DNA from: Monosiga brevicollis MX1
Taxonomy: Eukaryota > Opisthokonta > Choanoflagellata > Craspedida > Salpingoecidae
Reading direction: 5' to 3'
NCBI RefSeq assembly: GCF_000002865.3
Contig: NW_001865052.1
Coordinates: forward strand, 477,985 to 541,984
DNA length: 64,000 nucleotides
Shown: positions 26,075 through 38,387 of the stretch, one piece after another
Layout of the letters: every line of letters starts with the position of its first letter
Position numbering within the stretch: position 1 is the stretch's first letter
Notes under the pieces: model-generated
Told to the model about the DNA's origin: nothing
What the model saw: only the letters and a program-made list of their open reading frames with translations
Database searches by the model: none
Program-made: the position numbers and the translations under genes

Positions 26075-27397
26075 ATGGCCGCCAACATCACCGTGCGTCG
26101 AGTTGCTAGCAGCCGGGGCGGGGGTTGTGGGCCCTTGTTGAGCTGGAGTGTGGGATGATTGTGGGCAGCAGGACAGGGTTGCGGCCACGTTTGCTGGCTG
26201 ATAGGGACCGGCGCGTGTACGGACAGGAGCTCAAACCGCTGTGCGTGTCTGCAAATAGGAATCGACCAGCTCCATCTACAACGAGCCCTGGAAGCCGGAG
26301 GAAGGTCCGTGCGTCGTTCGATCAAAGTTGGTGGTCGTCGACGCTCATCTTGCGGTGTAAGCTGACGCATGGTGCTGTGTACTCTCGTTGATAGCTTTCT
26401 ACACGGGTGGCCTGGGCGTCGAAGGCGAGGGGCATATCGTCAAGGTTTGGCGCAGCTCACATGCTGCAGATGAGTCCATCCGATTCAAAGCTTATCCGAA
26501 GCGCATCGCGTCGTATCCATGATAGTTGCGCTTTCATACAGTAACAGCCAAGGACCGGGTGGAGCGTTTCATCGCCATTCAGCTCAAGGTTTGAGTTTGC
26601 CTTGGTTCCCAGCTTGCTATCTTTGAGGTGCTCGTTGCGTCGGCAATGTGCCAGTCTCACAGCCTGGCGGGTAGATCTCGTCGGCATTTCGCATTGAGCT
26701 GGACAAGTACGGTGTCGAGTTGCCCGTGGATCCCAAAAAATATCCCGACGACGAACGGTCTGTTTGTTTGTTTTCGCGCGGTCCACCCGGGTTTTGCTTT
26801 GAATCGAGGGCCCACTCACTTGGCATTGTTATCAGCTCCCTTTCCTATGATGCTCTGTTAGAGAAGATTCAGCCTCCTGCTGCCCTGAAGCTCGGATCAA
26901 GCGTCAAGCAATCGTAAGCACCAAAATAGCTCGACTGTGTCTCAACCTGACTCGGTGCCACAACATGCTCCAAGCTGTGCGCCTCACACGGTGCACTTTG
27001 CAGAACCCACCCCGATCAGGAGGGCATATTTGAACTCTGGGCGAGCGCAGCTAGCGATGCACGGTAATGCCTGGACGTGACCTTGCTGTCTTTAGTCAAC
27101 GAGCCATGGCATCGACGCACACGTGTTCACATGCCCTCCTTTCATCTCATCTCTCTCTCTCTCTCTCTCTCGCCCTTTTCCCATGCTAGTCACCTGGTCC
27201 AGGGTGATGATATCCATTTCAAGACCCAGCGCGATTCCTTCTTTATCAAGTCGTACTTCCACACCAAGATGGGTAATTTCACAGGTGAGGGTGCCCAAGT
27301 CATGTCGGAAATGTCCAAGATTTCCGATCGCCTCGGCGATGTGACGCTGCCTCAAGATGAGGTCGAGGGCTGCGAGAGTGATGAGTGGTCCGATTGA
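26075..27397 (+). CDS. Unrecognised multi-exon gene
   Basis: I do not recognise this family. Short exons with good splice borders give MAANIT (26075), ESTSSIYNEPWKPEE (26255), FYTGGLGVEGEGHIVK (26395), TVTAKDRVERFIAIQLK (26540), FRIELDKYGVELPVDPKKYP (26685), SLSYDALLEKIQPPAALKLG (26835), HPDQEGIFELWASAASDAR (27005). The last exon, HLVQGDDIHFKTQRDSFFIK to DEVEGCESDEWSD, has its stop at 27395-27397. The protein would be near 190 residues and soluble, with an acidic C-terminus. The even exon spacing and residue pattern argue that it is real. No catalytic motif, signal peptide or membrane span is seen. Confidence 0.55.
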
Positions 27398-27785
27398 TTG
27401 AGGACGGGATCAGGCCCAGAACTTTGTGTCAATCGTGTTTTGTTACCAAAGAATCTCCATTCCCTCTTTGACTGCTCGAAACTGAGATTTTTTTTTTCTG
27501 AATTTGGCAAGACACGTGCAAACGACATGCCGGCCATGTGCCCAGCAGTCTTCCGTTTGGTGACCACACCGAGCAAGGCATAGCCAAAACAGAATGCACG
27601 TGAATAGAACTGAGGCGCAGCACAATCAGAAAGAAGCCAACAGACAGGCAACTCGGGAACACAAGGGTGGATATGGATACAACCCACGCCCTGGCACGGC
27701 CAGTGGCATAGGTGTGTGCATGGGGACAAAAAGTTTGACCAAAGGGTTCATTTCTCACCAAAGACAACAATCACTCAGAATGATT
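27398..27785. other. Convergent spacer
   Basis: Lies between the stop codons of the unrecognised gene (+) and ATG5 (-). No exon seen; should hold both 3' UTRs. Confidence 0.4.
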
Positions 27786-29650
27786 TCAGGCATTGGTGGC
27801 ATTGGTTGCTTGCGAGACGATAATGTGAACAAAGTTGTCGGCGTGGCACATGTGCTGTGCCAGCCATTGCAACGGGGTGTTGAGCGGAAGCTGGATACCC
27901 TGAATGAGCACCTGTTCGGCCAATTCTTCGCCTGTGCTCTCCTTGGTCTGGGGCGGAAACTGGTCCGGCAGGAGCCAGGTCAACAGGTCTTGCAAGCACC
28001 ATGGAACGCCATTCTCGTCGATCGTTGGAAAAGGCTCCGTTGTCGTCTGTCAAGAAAAAGAAGACCAGCGAGTTGTGATCAGGGCTTAGCCGCGGTCTGG
28101 ACCCGGTTTCGGTCTGGATCATGCAGATTGCCGACAAACTTGCACATCATACCTCAAAAGTGACGGCAGCGTTTGACGAGTCCCCTTGCTGCGCGCAGAA
28201 CGGGAGAGGTGAGGGGTGGCCAGGCGTATTGCCACAGATGAAATGGTACCTTCAGATCTGTTCCCACCCTGTCTTACAGAAGGAAAACTACTCACCGTCA
28301 AGTAGACCACATACGGGACATGTTTAAACCAGGCACCATCGCCTTCCGTGCCCGTCAAGCTAGCATTGATTTGATTAAAGCGCTCATAATCATCTGGGGA
28401 AGACCCGGTCGGCCAATGTTAGTAAGGCGATGCGACGCTGGCTGGGCAAGAGCAGTCTACCGTTGCCCTGGACTCACTGTACAAGAGGCCGGTCCAGAGC
28501 GTCTTGAGGGATGTGCTGTTGCGCACCACGGGGTGTTCTAGGGTTTTGTACTGCACTCGCGCAAATCAAGCCACCCATCTTTTGAGCCTCGGCTTTGCTT
28601 TGCTTCCCGATGCAAGGAAAGTACAAAGGATAGGAGAAAAAAAAGTTACCTTGAGGAAAGTGGCTTCCTTCAGCCTGTTGAGAAAGACGCGTTCAACCTG
28701 GCTCGGCGCACAGACTCCAAAGTTTTGAAAGCCTTCAGGACACTGCGAGGTCAGCCCACAAGAGGAGGGATGAGCCTGCCTGGCAGCCCGCCACGCACAA
28801 TGAAGCAAGTCGAAGCAATATCATACTTCGGTGGTCACTTGTATTTCCAAGGGTCCATCTTGCTGGCCATGCATCAGGTCAGAGAGCACACCAACAGGCA
28901 GGTGCCTGTGGGTTGGGGCAATGTGGCGAGTCGGAGAGTGCGCGGGGATCAAATGGGAGGAGCAATGGAGCAAAAAATGTGGTCATGACTTGCAACACTC
29001 ATGGAGGTCGACAGCAATCTGCCTAGACGCACCAGTCAAGAACGCGGTCCTTGTACAGGAACCACAACATAGGGTGCTTGGTCTGAGCGTCTTCATCTGT
29101 CACAAGATGCCACACGCCGCAAGCAACAGATTCCATCCGCGTGAAAAGGGGGAAAAAAAAGGGCAGAATCTGGAAAAAAAGAGGCAAATCTCGAGGCTGG
29201 CTGCCTAGCAAGGGACGAAGCGTGGCTGCAACTCACTTGCAAGGACAGCAGCAACATCTGAGCTTTGACGCAACACGGCCAAGCTGTTGATGAGCGGGAT
29301 GGAGCGATAGTGCTCGGCGATTTGCTCGAGACAAAAGGGCAAGTAGGCCAGCCGTGGGACCAGCATCTGCGTGAGGCGCAACAATTCCATCAAGTCCGTG
29401 CGCTGGGTGAGTCTGTTCAACTGAAACCTGAAATGTATCCTGGGCCGGATGCGTACGTGACAAGGTTCGATGGCATCATCGCTGGCATTGACGTAGGTGA
29501 AGCGCACTGGCAGCTGACCGCGCCAGATCTGGAGGTAAAAAGACCGCCATTTGTGAGAGACCAGGCGATCATCGTTGGTGGCCAGCCGGCGTCTACCACA
29601 CCACAAAGACGACGCACCATGCCATTGATTTCGCTGTCCACCATGTCCAT
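27786..29650 (-). CDS. ATG5: Autophagy protein 5
   Basis: ATG5 is conjugated to ATG12 and, with ATG16, promotes lipidation of ATG8/LC3 on the forming autophagosome. The first exon (ATG 29650) reads MDMVDSEINGM and joins, after an acceptor at about 29530, IWRGQLPVRFTYVNASDDA, matching the VWFGRIPTCFTL start of animal ATG5. MLVPRLAYLPFCLEQIAEHY (29370) is the first ubiquitin-like fold strand. DEDAQTKHPMLWFLYKDRVL (29090) follows, then CPEGFQNFGVCAPSQVERVF with NRLKEATFLK (28740-28660); the lysine in LKEA lines up with the ATG12-acceptor lysine. NQINASLTGTEGDG and AWFKHVPYVVYL (28370-28300) follow. The C-terminal block GIQLPLNTPLQWLAQHM then ADNFVHIIVS (27870-27800) ends at TGA 27786. About six introns. 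Confidence 0.9.
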
Positions 29651-30109
29651 CTTGATCGGTCAGACGCGAGCAAGACAAGTTGCTTGCTTGGAAAAACAAG
29701 AGCAAAAAAAAAAAAAAAAAAAAAAAAAAATGGAAAAAGAGAGAGAAAGAAAAAAAAGAAAAAAAAAAAAAAGAACAAAAAACAAACAAACAAACACGAT
29801 TGTTGACCGACTTCTGCATATTATGTGCGGCTTTGGGAGTAGCCAGGAACCGGCGAGCGGCGAGTCACAGGGACATACTTGATGGTGGCATCGAGAGAAT
29901 AATTTGAACATTGGGAGGGGGATCAAGTGAAGAAAAATCAAATTGGTGTTCGACAGAACAAGCACACCAGAAAACGTTGAAGAGGACTTCGCAAGGGAGC
30001 CAGCAAACACATTGAGATCGGATGCCAGAACAACGAGAGACGGAAGAAAATGGCAGCCAGCGATGAGCTGCACAAATCAAGGGACAAGCGGCCAAAAGAA
30101 GTGATGCTT
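29651..30109. promoter_or_regulatory. Upstream region of ATG5 and 3' end of the GlyRS gene
   Basis: Holds an A/GA-rich stretch (29701-29790), which on the ATG5 sense strand is a T/CT-rich tract 50-140 bases before its ATG. The remainder has no coding signal and includes the GlyRS 3' UTR. Confidence 0.4.
29701..29790. repeat. Poly(A)/GA-rich tract
   Basis: A run of about 29 A followed by mixed GAGA and A runs; pyrimidine-rich in the ATG5 sense direction. Confidence 0.85.
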
Positions 30110-33100
30110 TACTCCGAGGCTGCGTTGACAACAGGATGCTCCTTCATGGCATCCGCCCACGTCTTGAAGCCGCGGGAAAGATCAGCCGCCAGCTGCGGAA
30201 CAGCATCAATCTACACATGTCCAACAGGCAAATATCAGCTCGAGAATGGTGCATGTATACAGTGGGGCTCGCGTTTCCAACATTTGTCACAACTCTCGTA
30301 CCGACAGACGAATTTGCTCCATGGTGTCGCGGAAGCGGAAGGTAACAGTGCGATCCTGCATGCAGAGGCCACCATGGCGTGAGCGGGTGGCCAAGTGAGC
30401 AGCTTATCCATTTGCCAAGCAAAAGAAAAAGCGATGCTTCGCACCTTGATGGTATCAAAGTCAACAGTGACGCCAAAGGGAATGCCAATCTCGTCCGTGC
30501 GCGCGTAGCGCTTGCCAATCGAGGCAGCAGAGTCGTCACGGCGAGTGCTCACACCGGCACGCGTCAGGGCCAGCACTGAAAGAGGATTGAGGGGGTAGCA
30601 TGAGTCTTCTGCAAGGAGTGGACAACTTGCACAACTTCTGCTTGCCCGAGTGAATGAAGCATGTCTTGTGTGCACATACCCAATTCATCAAGGAAGGGGT
30701 TGAATTCCGCATTGTTGCTGAGAGGAAGAACCGAGCACTTGACCGGGGCCACCAGGGGTGCCAGGCGCAGCCACTATGGAACATGATGTTGATGATGATG
30801 ATGAGTGCGCACACTTAAGACAAACACTCACGTGTAGGGCCAGAGTGGTTGCCTTGCGCCACAAAACGAGTGGCAAACGAACCGTGCGTTGAGCATCGCC
30901 TTCACGGCACTCAAACGAATGTTCCAGGAGGGCGTAGATGATGCGGCCCAGACCAAACGAAGGCTCAATCACAGACGGAACAAACTTGCGCTCTGGTGTT
31001 GTCATGCACAGGCGTTTTCAAAATGAGTCAGACGCCGAGTGAGACCTCTCGAGGTCAGCGCGGGATGGAGGGGCTTGGTCATGACGAACCGTGTTCCTTC
31101 ACTTGCTTGCGCTTGATGGTGATCCACGCGGGTTGAATCTCAAACTCGCCAGCCTCCAGCTTCAAAGTGACCGGACCGTTCTGCAGATCCTTTTCAAACT
31201 GTTCGGCCTCCTCGTTGCTCATAGCCTCGAAATGAGCAAAGACGACTAAAACAATGATGTGAGCAGAACGCGCCGATATTGGCATGGAGGAAAGGCAGAC
31301 AAGCAAGTGGCACTCGGCAAACAAAACAATCTGAATACAGACAAGGCACATACCCTTGGCGTTCTGGCGGAAAGCCTTGCCAACCAGGCCCTTGTTTGCC
31401 TCAACCTACAAGTCATGACAAAAGCGGAGGTTGCACAGTTTTTATTATAATGACGACCATTGAGCGTTGGGAGATAGAGCCACCATGAAAAGACGCGGAA
31501 GCAGGATAAGAACAAATCAACCCAAGCACGACACCCCGGGGCCATGCAGTATCTTGACGCACCACAACAACGTCCTTGATCAGAGGCTCCTTGAGCGGAA
31601 CTGAAGCCAGGATGGGCTGCTTTGCGGCCTTGGCATGTTGCTCAAGATCGTAGCAAGAGCGGTCTGCGCAGCCAACGCACTCGATCCAGCCGTACGAGGT
31701 TTCCAGCTCGCTGCAAGACGGGAGAGTGGCAAAATTGAGGCGGACGAACATGCCAAAGGGTTGCAAGGAGGCGTGTCCTGTCGACGTACCAATCCCAGCA
31801 GTCGCAAGCATAGTGCGCCATCTCGGTAGGCAAGTGCTGGCGGAACCGAATGCTAGAGCATTGTAGAAAGCCAAAAATTTGAACACAACAGGTGCATCGG
31901 TCATGATCAAGGGCGAGTTTGTTTGCAAATAGCAGGCGATAAAACAGCAGAAGCACAAGCCGTTGGCCACACAACATACCGCTCCTGATCCACGCCAATG
32001 TGGACCATAAACTGGAAGATACGGCCGACAAAGTAGCCAAGCGTCTCATTGGCAATGATGCCCTGAGCAACGGCATCACCGATCGACATGCGGGTGATCT
32101 TCTCGCCAGCTTGCTGAGCGTTAGCCGTGTACAACGGCGGGCACACGTCCTTGACGCGCTACAGCCAGGAAAAATTCCCACAAACAGGTGTAAAGCGTGA
32201 GTTGTAGCCCGCCCGTAAACCAACCCGCGAAAGTCAAAGCAAAGTCAATCAGATATTGAGAGAAAATTGAAGGGCCATGGATAGGGCCGAGTCCACGTAC
32301 ATCAAAACGAGCATGAGACTTGTCCGTTGGGTCCAAAAAGTGCTCAATCTCAGCCATTTGGAACTCACTGCAATTGACACAAGTCGAGTTGGTGAGCCGT
32401 CTCCAAAGTGGTCTCACATTATTGTCCAAGGCTTCAAAACGAGCGCCAAAGAAGTTTGAGACGTACCGCACGCGGAGCAGACCCGCCTTGGGGGAAATTT
32501 CGTTGCGGAAAGCGGTGCCAATCTGGGCACCGGCAAAAGGAAGCTTGAAGTTGTTAAACTCGTACAGGCGCTTAAAGGCCAAGAAAATGCCCTGCGCCGT
32601 CTCGGGGCGCAAAAAGCCAGCGAGATGGCCAGTCGGGCCGATCTATCGGTCAGGGAGTGGAGTGCAAAAGGGTGAGACTTGGGTTGCTTGGATCAAACTG
32701 CCAGGCCCGCTAGCAGGATATGAAAAAAAAAAAATATAATATTAAAAAGGGCCAAGGAGTGGCATGGAATCGCTTCAAACCTGAGTCTGGAACATCATGT
32801 TGAAATCAACGGGCTCGGAGAGGTCGTTGCCAGTGGTCGGCGACTTGATGTCAAAGCGCTTGTACAGGTCCCACAGCTCGGCCTTGCTAAACACATGAAA
32901 TTAATGATGTCATCAAGCCTTGGTCAGTAGGCGAGGGACGAACAGCTCAAATGGGACCACGAGACCAGCAAATGGGCCCGACTGCCTTTGACAAACAGAC
33001 CTGTAAGAGTCGGCCAGGCGACCAATCTTCTCGCACTCCTTTTTGAGCTCCGCCGACGTGTCGGGGGCTGTGGCGATATTGTGCATGACATCTGGGATCA

Positions 33101-34094
33101 AGAGGTTAAAAGAAAGATGCCGTGAGTACTGGGTCAACTCTTGTACATGCCAAGCATGAAAATGGAGGGTGCATACCTTCCAGCAAGTGATCCGCACGGT
33201 GGCAGTCACCCGTCTTAACATCGCGCACCATAATGTCGGCAAAACGCGCGGCGTGGCCAGATGCCCTACAAGTCGAGCCACGGAACAGGAAGCAAGCACA
33301 AAAACACGTGAGTTGGCACAGAGCTCATTCAAGCTCGACAGAGAACAAGACAAAATGATCACAAGAGGGGTGAGCGATTTCGGGTGAGCGATTTCGGTGG
33401 CACTGACTCAAGGACGTAGTGGGGGGTCATGGCCGTGCAGTTGACCTCGAGCATGTTTTCTTCGAGGACAAAGTGCTGACGCCACTCAGCAATCATGTTG
33501 GCCATGATAGCGCAGCCGGTGGGGCCATAGTCATAAAGACCAGCCACACCTGAACGAGCACGGCAAGGATTTGTTAAGGTGACGACCCGGCGCATGTAGG
33601 GCGAGGTAGAACAGGTGCGCACCGCCGTAAATCTCAAAACTAGGGGCGAAAAAGAAGCGGCGCTTCATCAGGTCTTCAAAACCCTGCTTGTCAAATTGAG
33701 GGCGAGCGTTGGCCGCATCCTAGCAACGTGCCATGATCGAACGGGTATGAAGGATATTGAATCGAGTGCAGTAGGCAGGGCGTCGGGTCATGATCTTACA
33801 AAGGCAGCCATAGCCTCTTTGCGACGCAAGAGTTCAGCAACGGCGGCTTTGATCTCCTCAGTCGGGGCCTTGGACTTTTTCAGCTCACGCACCAGGCTAC
33901 CCTGTGAGACAGAACATTGACAGGATGGGCGTCATAGAGAGGTCCATTCAGCACCGTCAGGGCGAGGCATTGAGGATCAGAGAAGAGTCTTGTTTGAAGC
34001 CCAGCGATATCAAAAGCATCTGGCCTACCTGTTGGGCAACCTGAGCCTCGAGGTCCTCTCGGGAGAGGTCAGAGGTTGGCGGGGGTGCAGCCAT
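30110..34094 (-). CDS. GARS: Glycyl-tRNA synthetase, class II, with WHEP domain
   Basis: Charges tRNA-Gly with glycine. ATG 34094 gives [20 protein letters not shown], followed by a WHEP helix-turn-helix ([20 protein letters not shown], about 33890). Class II motifs follow: [12 protein letters not shown] (33650), [19 protein letters not shown] (33560), then [19 protein letters not shown] and [20 protein letters not shown] (32610-32490), [15 protein letters not shown] (32350) and [15 protein letters not shown] (30970). The anticodon-binding domain includes [20 protein letters not shown] (30510-30450) and [15 protein letters not shown] (30340). The last exon ends [11 protein letters not shown] with TAA at 30110-30112. 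More than twelve introns. As most eukaryotes make mitochondrial and cytosolic forms from one gene, the in-frame open stretch upstream of the ATG is of note. Confidence 0.93.
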
Positions 34095-34301
34095 GGTGTT
34101 GATGCCCTGGTACTGCTGCAGGCGCTGCCACAGGTCAATCGAGTGCAGCAGAGGTCAACGAAATTTCATGAGGCAGACATACACACGGCGAAAAGGTGAG
34201 AGGAGAGCGGAGGGAGGAGGAAGGGGGGAGGACAGGAAAACCTGACGATCAAGAGCCGACGCAGAAGCAAGCAGGCAATCCGAGGAGGAGACCAGGGAGG
34301 A

Positions 34302-34332
<31 letters not shown>

Positions 34333-34798
34333 GGAAAGATAAAAAAAAAAATGGTCGGAACGACGTTGCCTGCTTTGTGGTTTCGGCAATCAGTGTGGTA
34401 TGCATGCGGATCAGGTGGAATGGCGAACCTGGCAAGGACGAGATGCGGTGGCAGTGCGGGCAGAGCCCAAGTGGCAGAGGCGGTTCGCGATGCGTGCAAG
34501 TATGGCGACGTTCCAAGCAAAGCCAAAGAGGCAATTCAATCTGCGATGCACCCACGGCAGCAGACCAGAGGGGTGTCAATGCATGCCCCAAGATGCAAGA
34601 GCTTCGCTTGCAGTCAAGTTATCCGCCAAAACGACATCGAGAGAGCGTGGCACAAGCTGTCATTGCACCCGCCCTTTGCCCGGCCCCACATCATCGGGCA
34701 TGGACACCAGACACCGCAAGACCCTGGCACAGTGTTTGCATGCTACAGCCAATACTCTCGTCCCTGCACCACCAGAGACACGCTGCCAGATCACATCC

Positions 34799-34845
<47 letters not shown>

Positions 34846-34860
34846 ATTTCAGCGACTGTG
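34095..34860. promoter_or_regulatory. Upstream region of the GlyRS gene, before the gap
   Basis: Contains a GA tract (about 34301-34335; CT on the GlyRS sense strand) and a CA repeat (34801-34842) that runs up to the assembly gap. Open frames here are not supported by any family. Confidence 0.4.
34801..34842. repeat. (CA)21 microsatellite at the edge of the assembly gap
   Basis: Pure CA run ending 18 bases before the first N. Confidence 0.95.
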
Positions 34861-35557
34861 NNNNNNNNNNNNNNNNNNNNNNNNNNNNNNNNNNNNNNNN
34901 NNNNNNNNNNNNNNNNNNNNNNNNNNNNNNNNNNNNNNNNNNNNNNNNNNNNNNNNNNNNNNNNNNNNNNNNNNNNNNNNNNNNNNNNNNNNNNNNNNNN
35001 NNNNNNNNNNNNNNNNNNNNNNNNNNNNNNNNNNNNNNNNNNNNNNNNNNNNNNNNNNNNNNNNNNNNNNNNNNNNNNNNNNNNNNNNNNNNNNNNNNNN
35101 NNNNNNNNNNNNNNNNNNNNNNNNNNNNNNNNNNNNNNNNNNNNNNNNNNNNNNNNNNNNNNNNNNNNNNNNNNNNNNNNNNNNNNNNNNNNNNNNNNNN
35201 NNNNNNNNNNNNNNNNNNNNNNNNNNNNNNNNNNNNNNNNNNNNNNNNNNNNNNNNNNNNNNNNNNNNNNNNNNNNNNNNNNNNNNNNNNNNNNNNNNNN
35301 NNNNNNNNNNNNNNNNNNNNNNNNNNNNNNNNNNNNNNNNNNNNNNNNNNNNNNNNNNNNNNNNNNNNNNNNNNNNNNNNNNNNNNNNNNNNNNNNNNNN
35401 NNNNNNNNNNNNNNNNNNNNNNNNNNNNNNNNNNNNNNNNNNNNNNNNNNNNNNNNNNNNNNNNNNNNNNNNNNNNNNNNNNNNNNNNNNNNNNNNNNNN
35501 NNNNNNNNNNNNNNNNNNNNNNNNNNNNNNNNNNNNNNNNNNNNNNNNNNNNNNNNN
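34861..35557. other. Assembly gap (697 N)
   Basis: Undetermined bases between the GlyRS upstream region and the sulfatase gene. The 5' exon of the sulfatase probably lies inside it. Confidence 1.
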
Positions 35558-35749
35558 GGGTGGGCAAGAAGGGGAAGAGAGTGAACGCCAAGATTTGACG
35601 CCCGAATTTTTGTAGATGATATGCGGCCGGAAGCTCGGGTCATGGGCGGTCAAGCAGTGACCCCGGTTATGGATGCGTGCGTTGAGCACATCAATTGGCT
35701 TTCAAAATCTTCTCCGTTTTGTTGCTTTCTTCTTTGGTCCCTTTGCCTG

Positions 35750-37322
35750 CGTGCGGGACAACCTCACGTCGCCGTACTTCTTGCTTAGGCTGGCCGCACG
35801 CCCTGGCTCTCTGCTCTTTGATCGCGCATATGTGCAACAAGCCATCTGCTGTCCCTCTGTATGTCCGGTCGCTGGATGAGATTGCACTTGCTCTTTGCCG
35901 TCTACGCCAAGCCTCACAATTTGCCCTGATTCCTAGCGCTCCTCCTTCCTGACGAGCAGGCGCCCAGATACAACCAAAGTTTGGGACCTCAAGACCTACT
36001 GGCGTCAATCAGGGGGCAACTTTACCACGCTTCCGGAATACTTCAAGCAGCAAGGCTACTGGACAGTGGGAATGGGCAAAGGTGTGGTTAGAGTCGTCCT
36101 GGCCAAATTACTTTTTCCCGGCCTGGATGGACGCTGCTTGTCCTCAAGTATATCTGTCATTGCCTAGTCTTTCATCCTGGGTTTGCAGACGACCAGCCAT
36201 ATTCTTGGTCCGAGCCTTACTTTCACGCCAATGACCACGGCTTGGGAGAAAACCTCACGGAATGCTACGCGGCCCTTAATGTCACCGACGACGACGTGAC
36301 GGACGGCATGCTGGCGCGCCATGCCGGTACTCGGACAGACGCTTTCGTTTGCTCCACGGTGTTCAACTTGCCCTCTGCCTGTGTCTTGCAGAACCGATTA
36401 ACCTCTCATTGTTTGTTGACGTGACTCGCTGTGACTTGATCTTGGCAGAGGATGTACTCAGCCAAGCCGCAAAGCAGGACAGACCGTTTTTTATTGCCGT
36501 AGGCCTCGTAAGTGCCGTGGTCATACGCCCTCATCAACAAGCACCAGTCAGACGTACGCACGTTCCGCTCAGCCTACATCCGACCTGCTTGCAATCGCAC
36601 CCAGCATCGACCCCATCTACCCTGGAACGTTCCCGCAAACTGGTTTGAGCTATATCCGAACATCACCCTTGCGGATCACAATCAGCCCCCAATCAACTAT
36701 GGTGATGCCATGCCGTGGTCTTGGGATCCGCAATCGGGGCCTCGACACTGTGGCTACATGCAGTCCCAGTCCAGGCAAGCCTTTTTTTTTTTGGCGTCGC
36801 TTCCGAGACTTTTTGAGTGTACATGTCGTCATTTGACAGCTTCATCTTTTCACTCGATGCAATTACCTTTCGGGTTTCCCCATTCGGACGCGCTGTTCTA
36901 CAGCCTTCCTGATCCGGGCCTGGGCGAGTATGCCCTTGTTCCCGATGAGCTGGCTTTGGCCTTTCGACGAGGTTGAAGTTGCGCCTTGATTGTCTGCAGA
37001 TCTTTACTCTTGGTGAACTCGGCTGTTCACACGCTGTTCAACTGTCTGCTTTATCATAGCCTACTTTGCCGCAGTCTCTGCAACTGATCACAACTTTGGT
37101 TAGTGTTGGCGACCTTGGGCAAGCCGCTCTATAGACTGGGCTCACGTGCAATCCAATGTTGGGCGACATCCGCTTTCAGGGCGAGTTTTCGCAGCCCTCG
37201 ACAAATATGGGCACCGGAATAACACGGTCATTGTCCTTCTTGGAGATCACGGCGTACGTGTGTGTTCGTGCGTCGTCTCCAAATCCCGTCTTTGCGATTG
37301 AATGTACACCCGACGCTGGTGC

Positions 37323-37368
<46 letters not shown>

Positions 37369-38387
37369 TTGGTGCCGGTGTGTTACAGTGGCAGCTTGGC
37401 GATTTGGGCGAGTTTGGGAAGAAGACCAACTTTGAACGGGCCACACGCGCCCCCCTACTCTTCAACGTCCCCCCTACCTTTCAGCATGGTCGGTCCGCGC
37501 ACCCTTGGCTCGCCAACTCTCAGTTAAACAACAACTCAAGTGTCGATGCGGTTCTCCACGTTTGTTTGGTTGCCAGCTTTCCCATCGCTCTTTACAAGCC
37601 CAACCACGGCTGTCCGTTCCACCTCGGCTCTGGTGAGTCAGCACCTTTGCGCCGCTGGAGTGCCGCATCTCGGCAGGCTGTAACGCCGGTGATTGATGTC
37701 CTGCGAGCCCCAATAGGTGGAGTTTGTCGATATCATGCCGACGCTCGTCGAGTTGTGTGGACTCGCCCCGATTCCTGCGTGTCAGGCCTCCTCTTATCAC
37801 CAAAGCATCTGCACCGAGGGCCAGTCACTTGTACCACTACTGCGCAACCCAGAGGACACGGCCAATCGAACCGCGGCCTATAGTCAATATGCGTTTTGTA
37901 TGCATGACGATATGATATGGCACGACGCTTGTGATGCCGAGGTGGAGCCACAGGTCATGGGCTACGCGATCCGCACACACCGGTACGTGTGAGCCTCTGC
38001 CCGCAGCGAGGGATTGGAAGGTCGCTTTAACGGAGACTGCGCTTGCACCCATGCACAGGTGGCGTTTTGTTGAATGGATCCGTTTCAACCACACGGCCTT
38101 TCCGCCCATCCGACACTGGGATCAGGTTGCGTCCAATTCGCCGCCGTTCGCCCAGCCTCGATTGCGTGCACAGCCTCTTGCATGTATACCTCACGACCAG
38201 AATTGCACTCTGGGCAAAACATGACTTGCTGCAGGTACTGGGGCAAGAGCTGTACGATCACACCGAGGCAGACAGCGTGGAAAACGAGGCGGAATCGGTT
38301 AACCTGGTCCACCAGTACCCTGCCGTCGTGGCCAGCTTGCATGCTCAACTGGTTCACTTTTTCGATGGCAATGATGCCATTTCCTAA
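35750..38387 (+). CDS. IDS: Iduronate-2-sulfatase-like enzyme, 5' end missing
   Basis: Removes 2-O-sulfate from iduronate in glycosaminoglycans in animals; expected in lysosome or secretory path. The first recognisable exon reads DNLTSPYFLLRLAARPG, then FDRAYVQQAICCPS. After an intron (GTATGT..CCTAG) comes RSSFLTSRRPDTTKVWDL, so the C-x-P-S-R sulfatase signature, whose cysteine becomes formylglycine, is split by the intron. Later exons: YFKQQGYWTVGMGK (36030), VFHPGFADDQPYSWSEPYF (36170), DRPFFIAVGL joined to HRPHLPWNVPANWF (36480 and 36610), YFAAVSATDHNF (37065), VFAALDKYGHRNN and VIVLLGDHG (37185-37250), WQLGDLGEFGKKTNF (37390), then MGYAIRTHRY (37955), ending at TAA 38385-38387. The order is that of human IDS. 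The signal peptide and the first metal-binding Asp pair are not visible and are probably in the gap. Confidence 0.85.
37326..37368. repeat. T43 homopolymer in a sulfatase intron
   Basis: Lies between the GDHG exon and the WQLGDLGEF exon, about 20 bases before the acceptor GTGTTACAG. Confidence 0.85.

Noticed and set aside
34351-35689. Frames running through the N gap
   Set aside because: Undetermined bases have no stops; nothing can be inferred from them.
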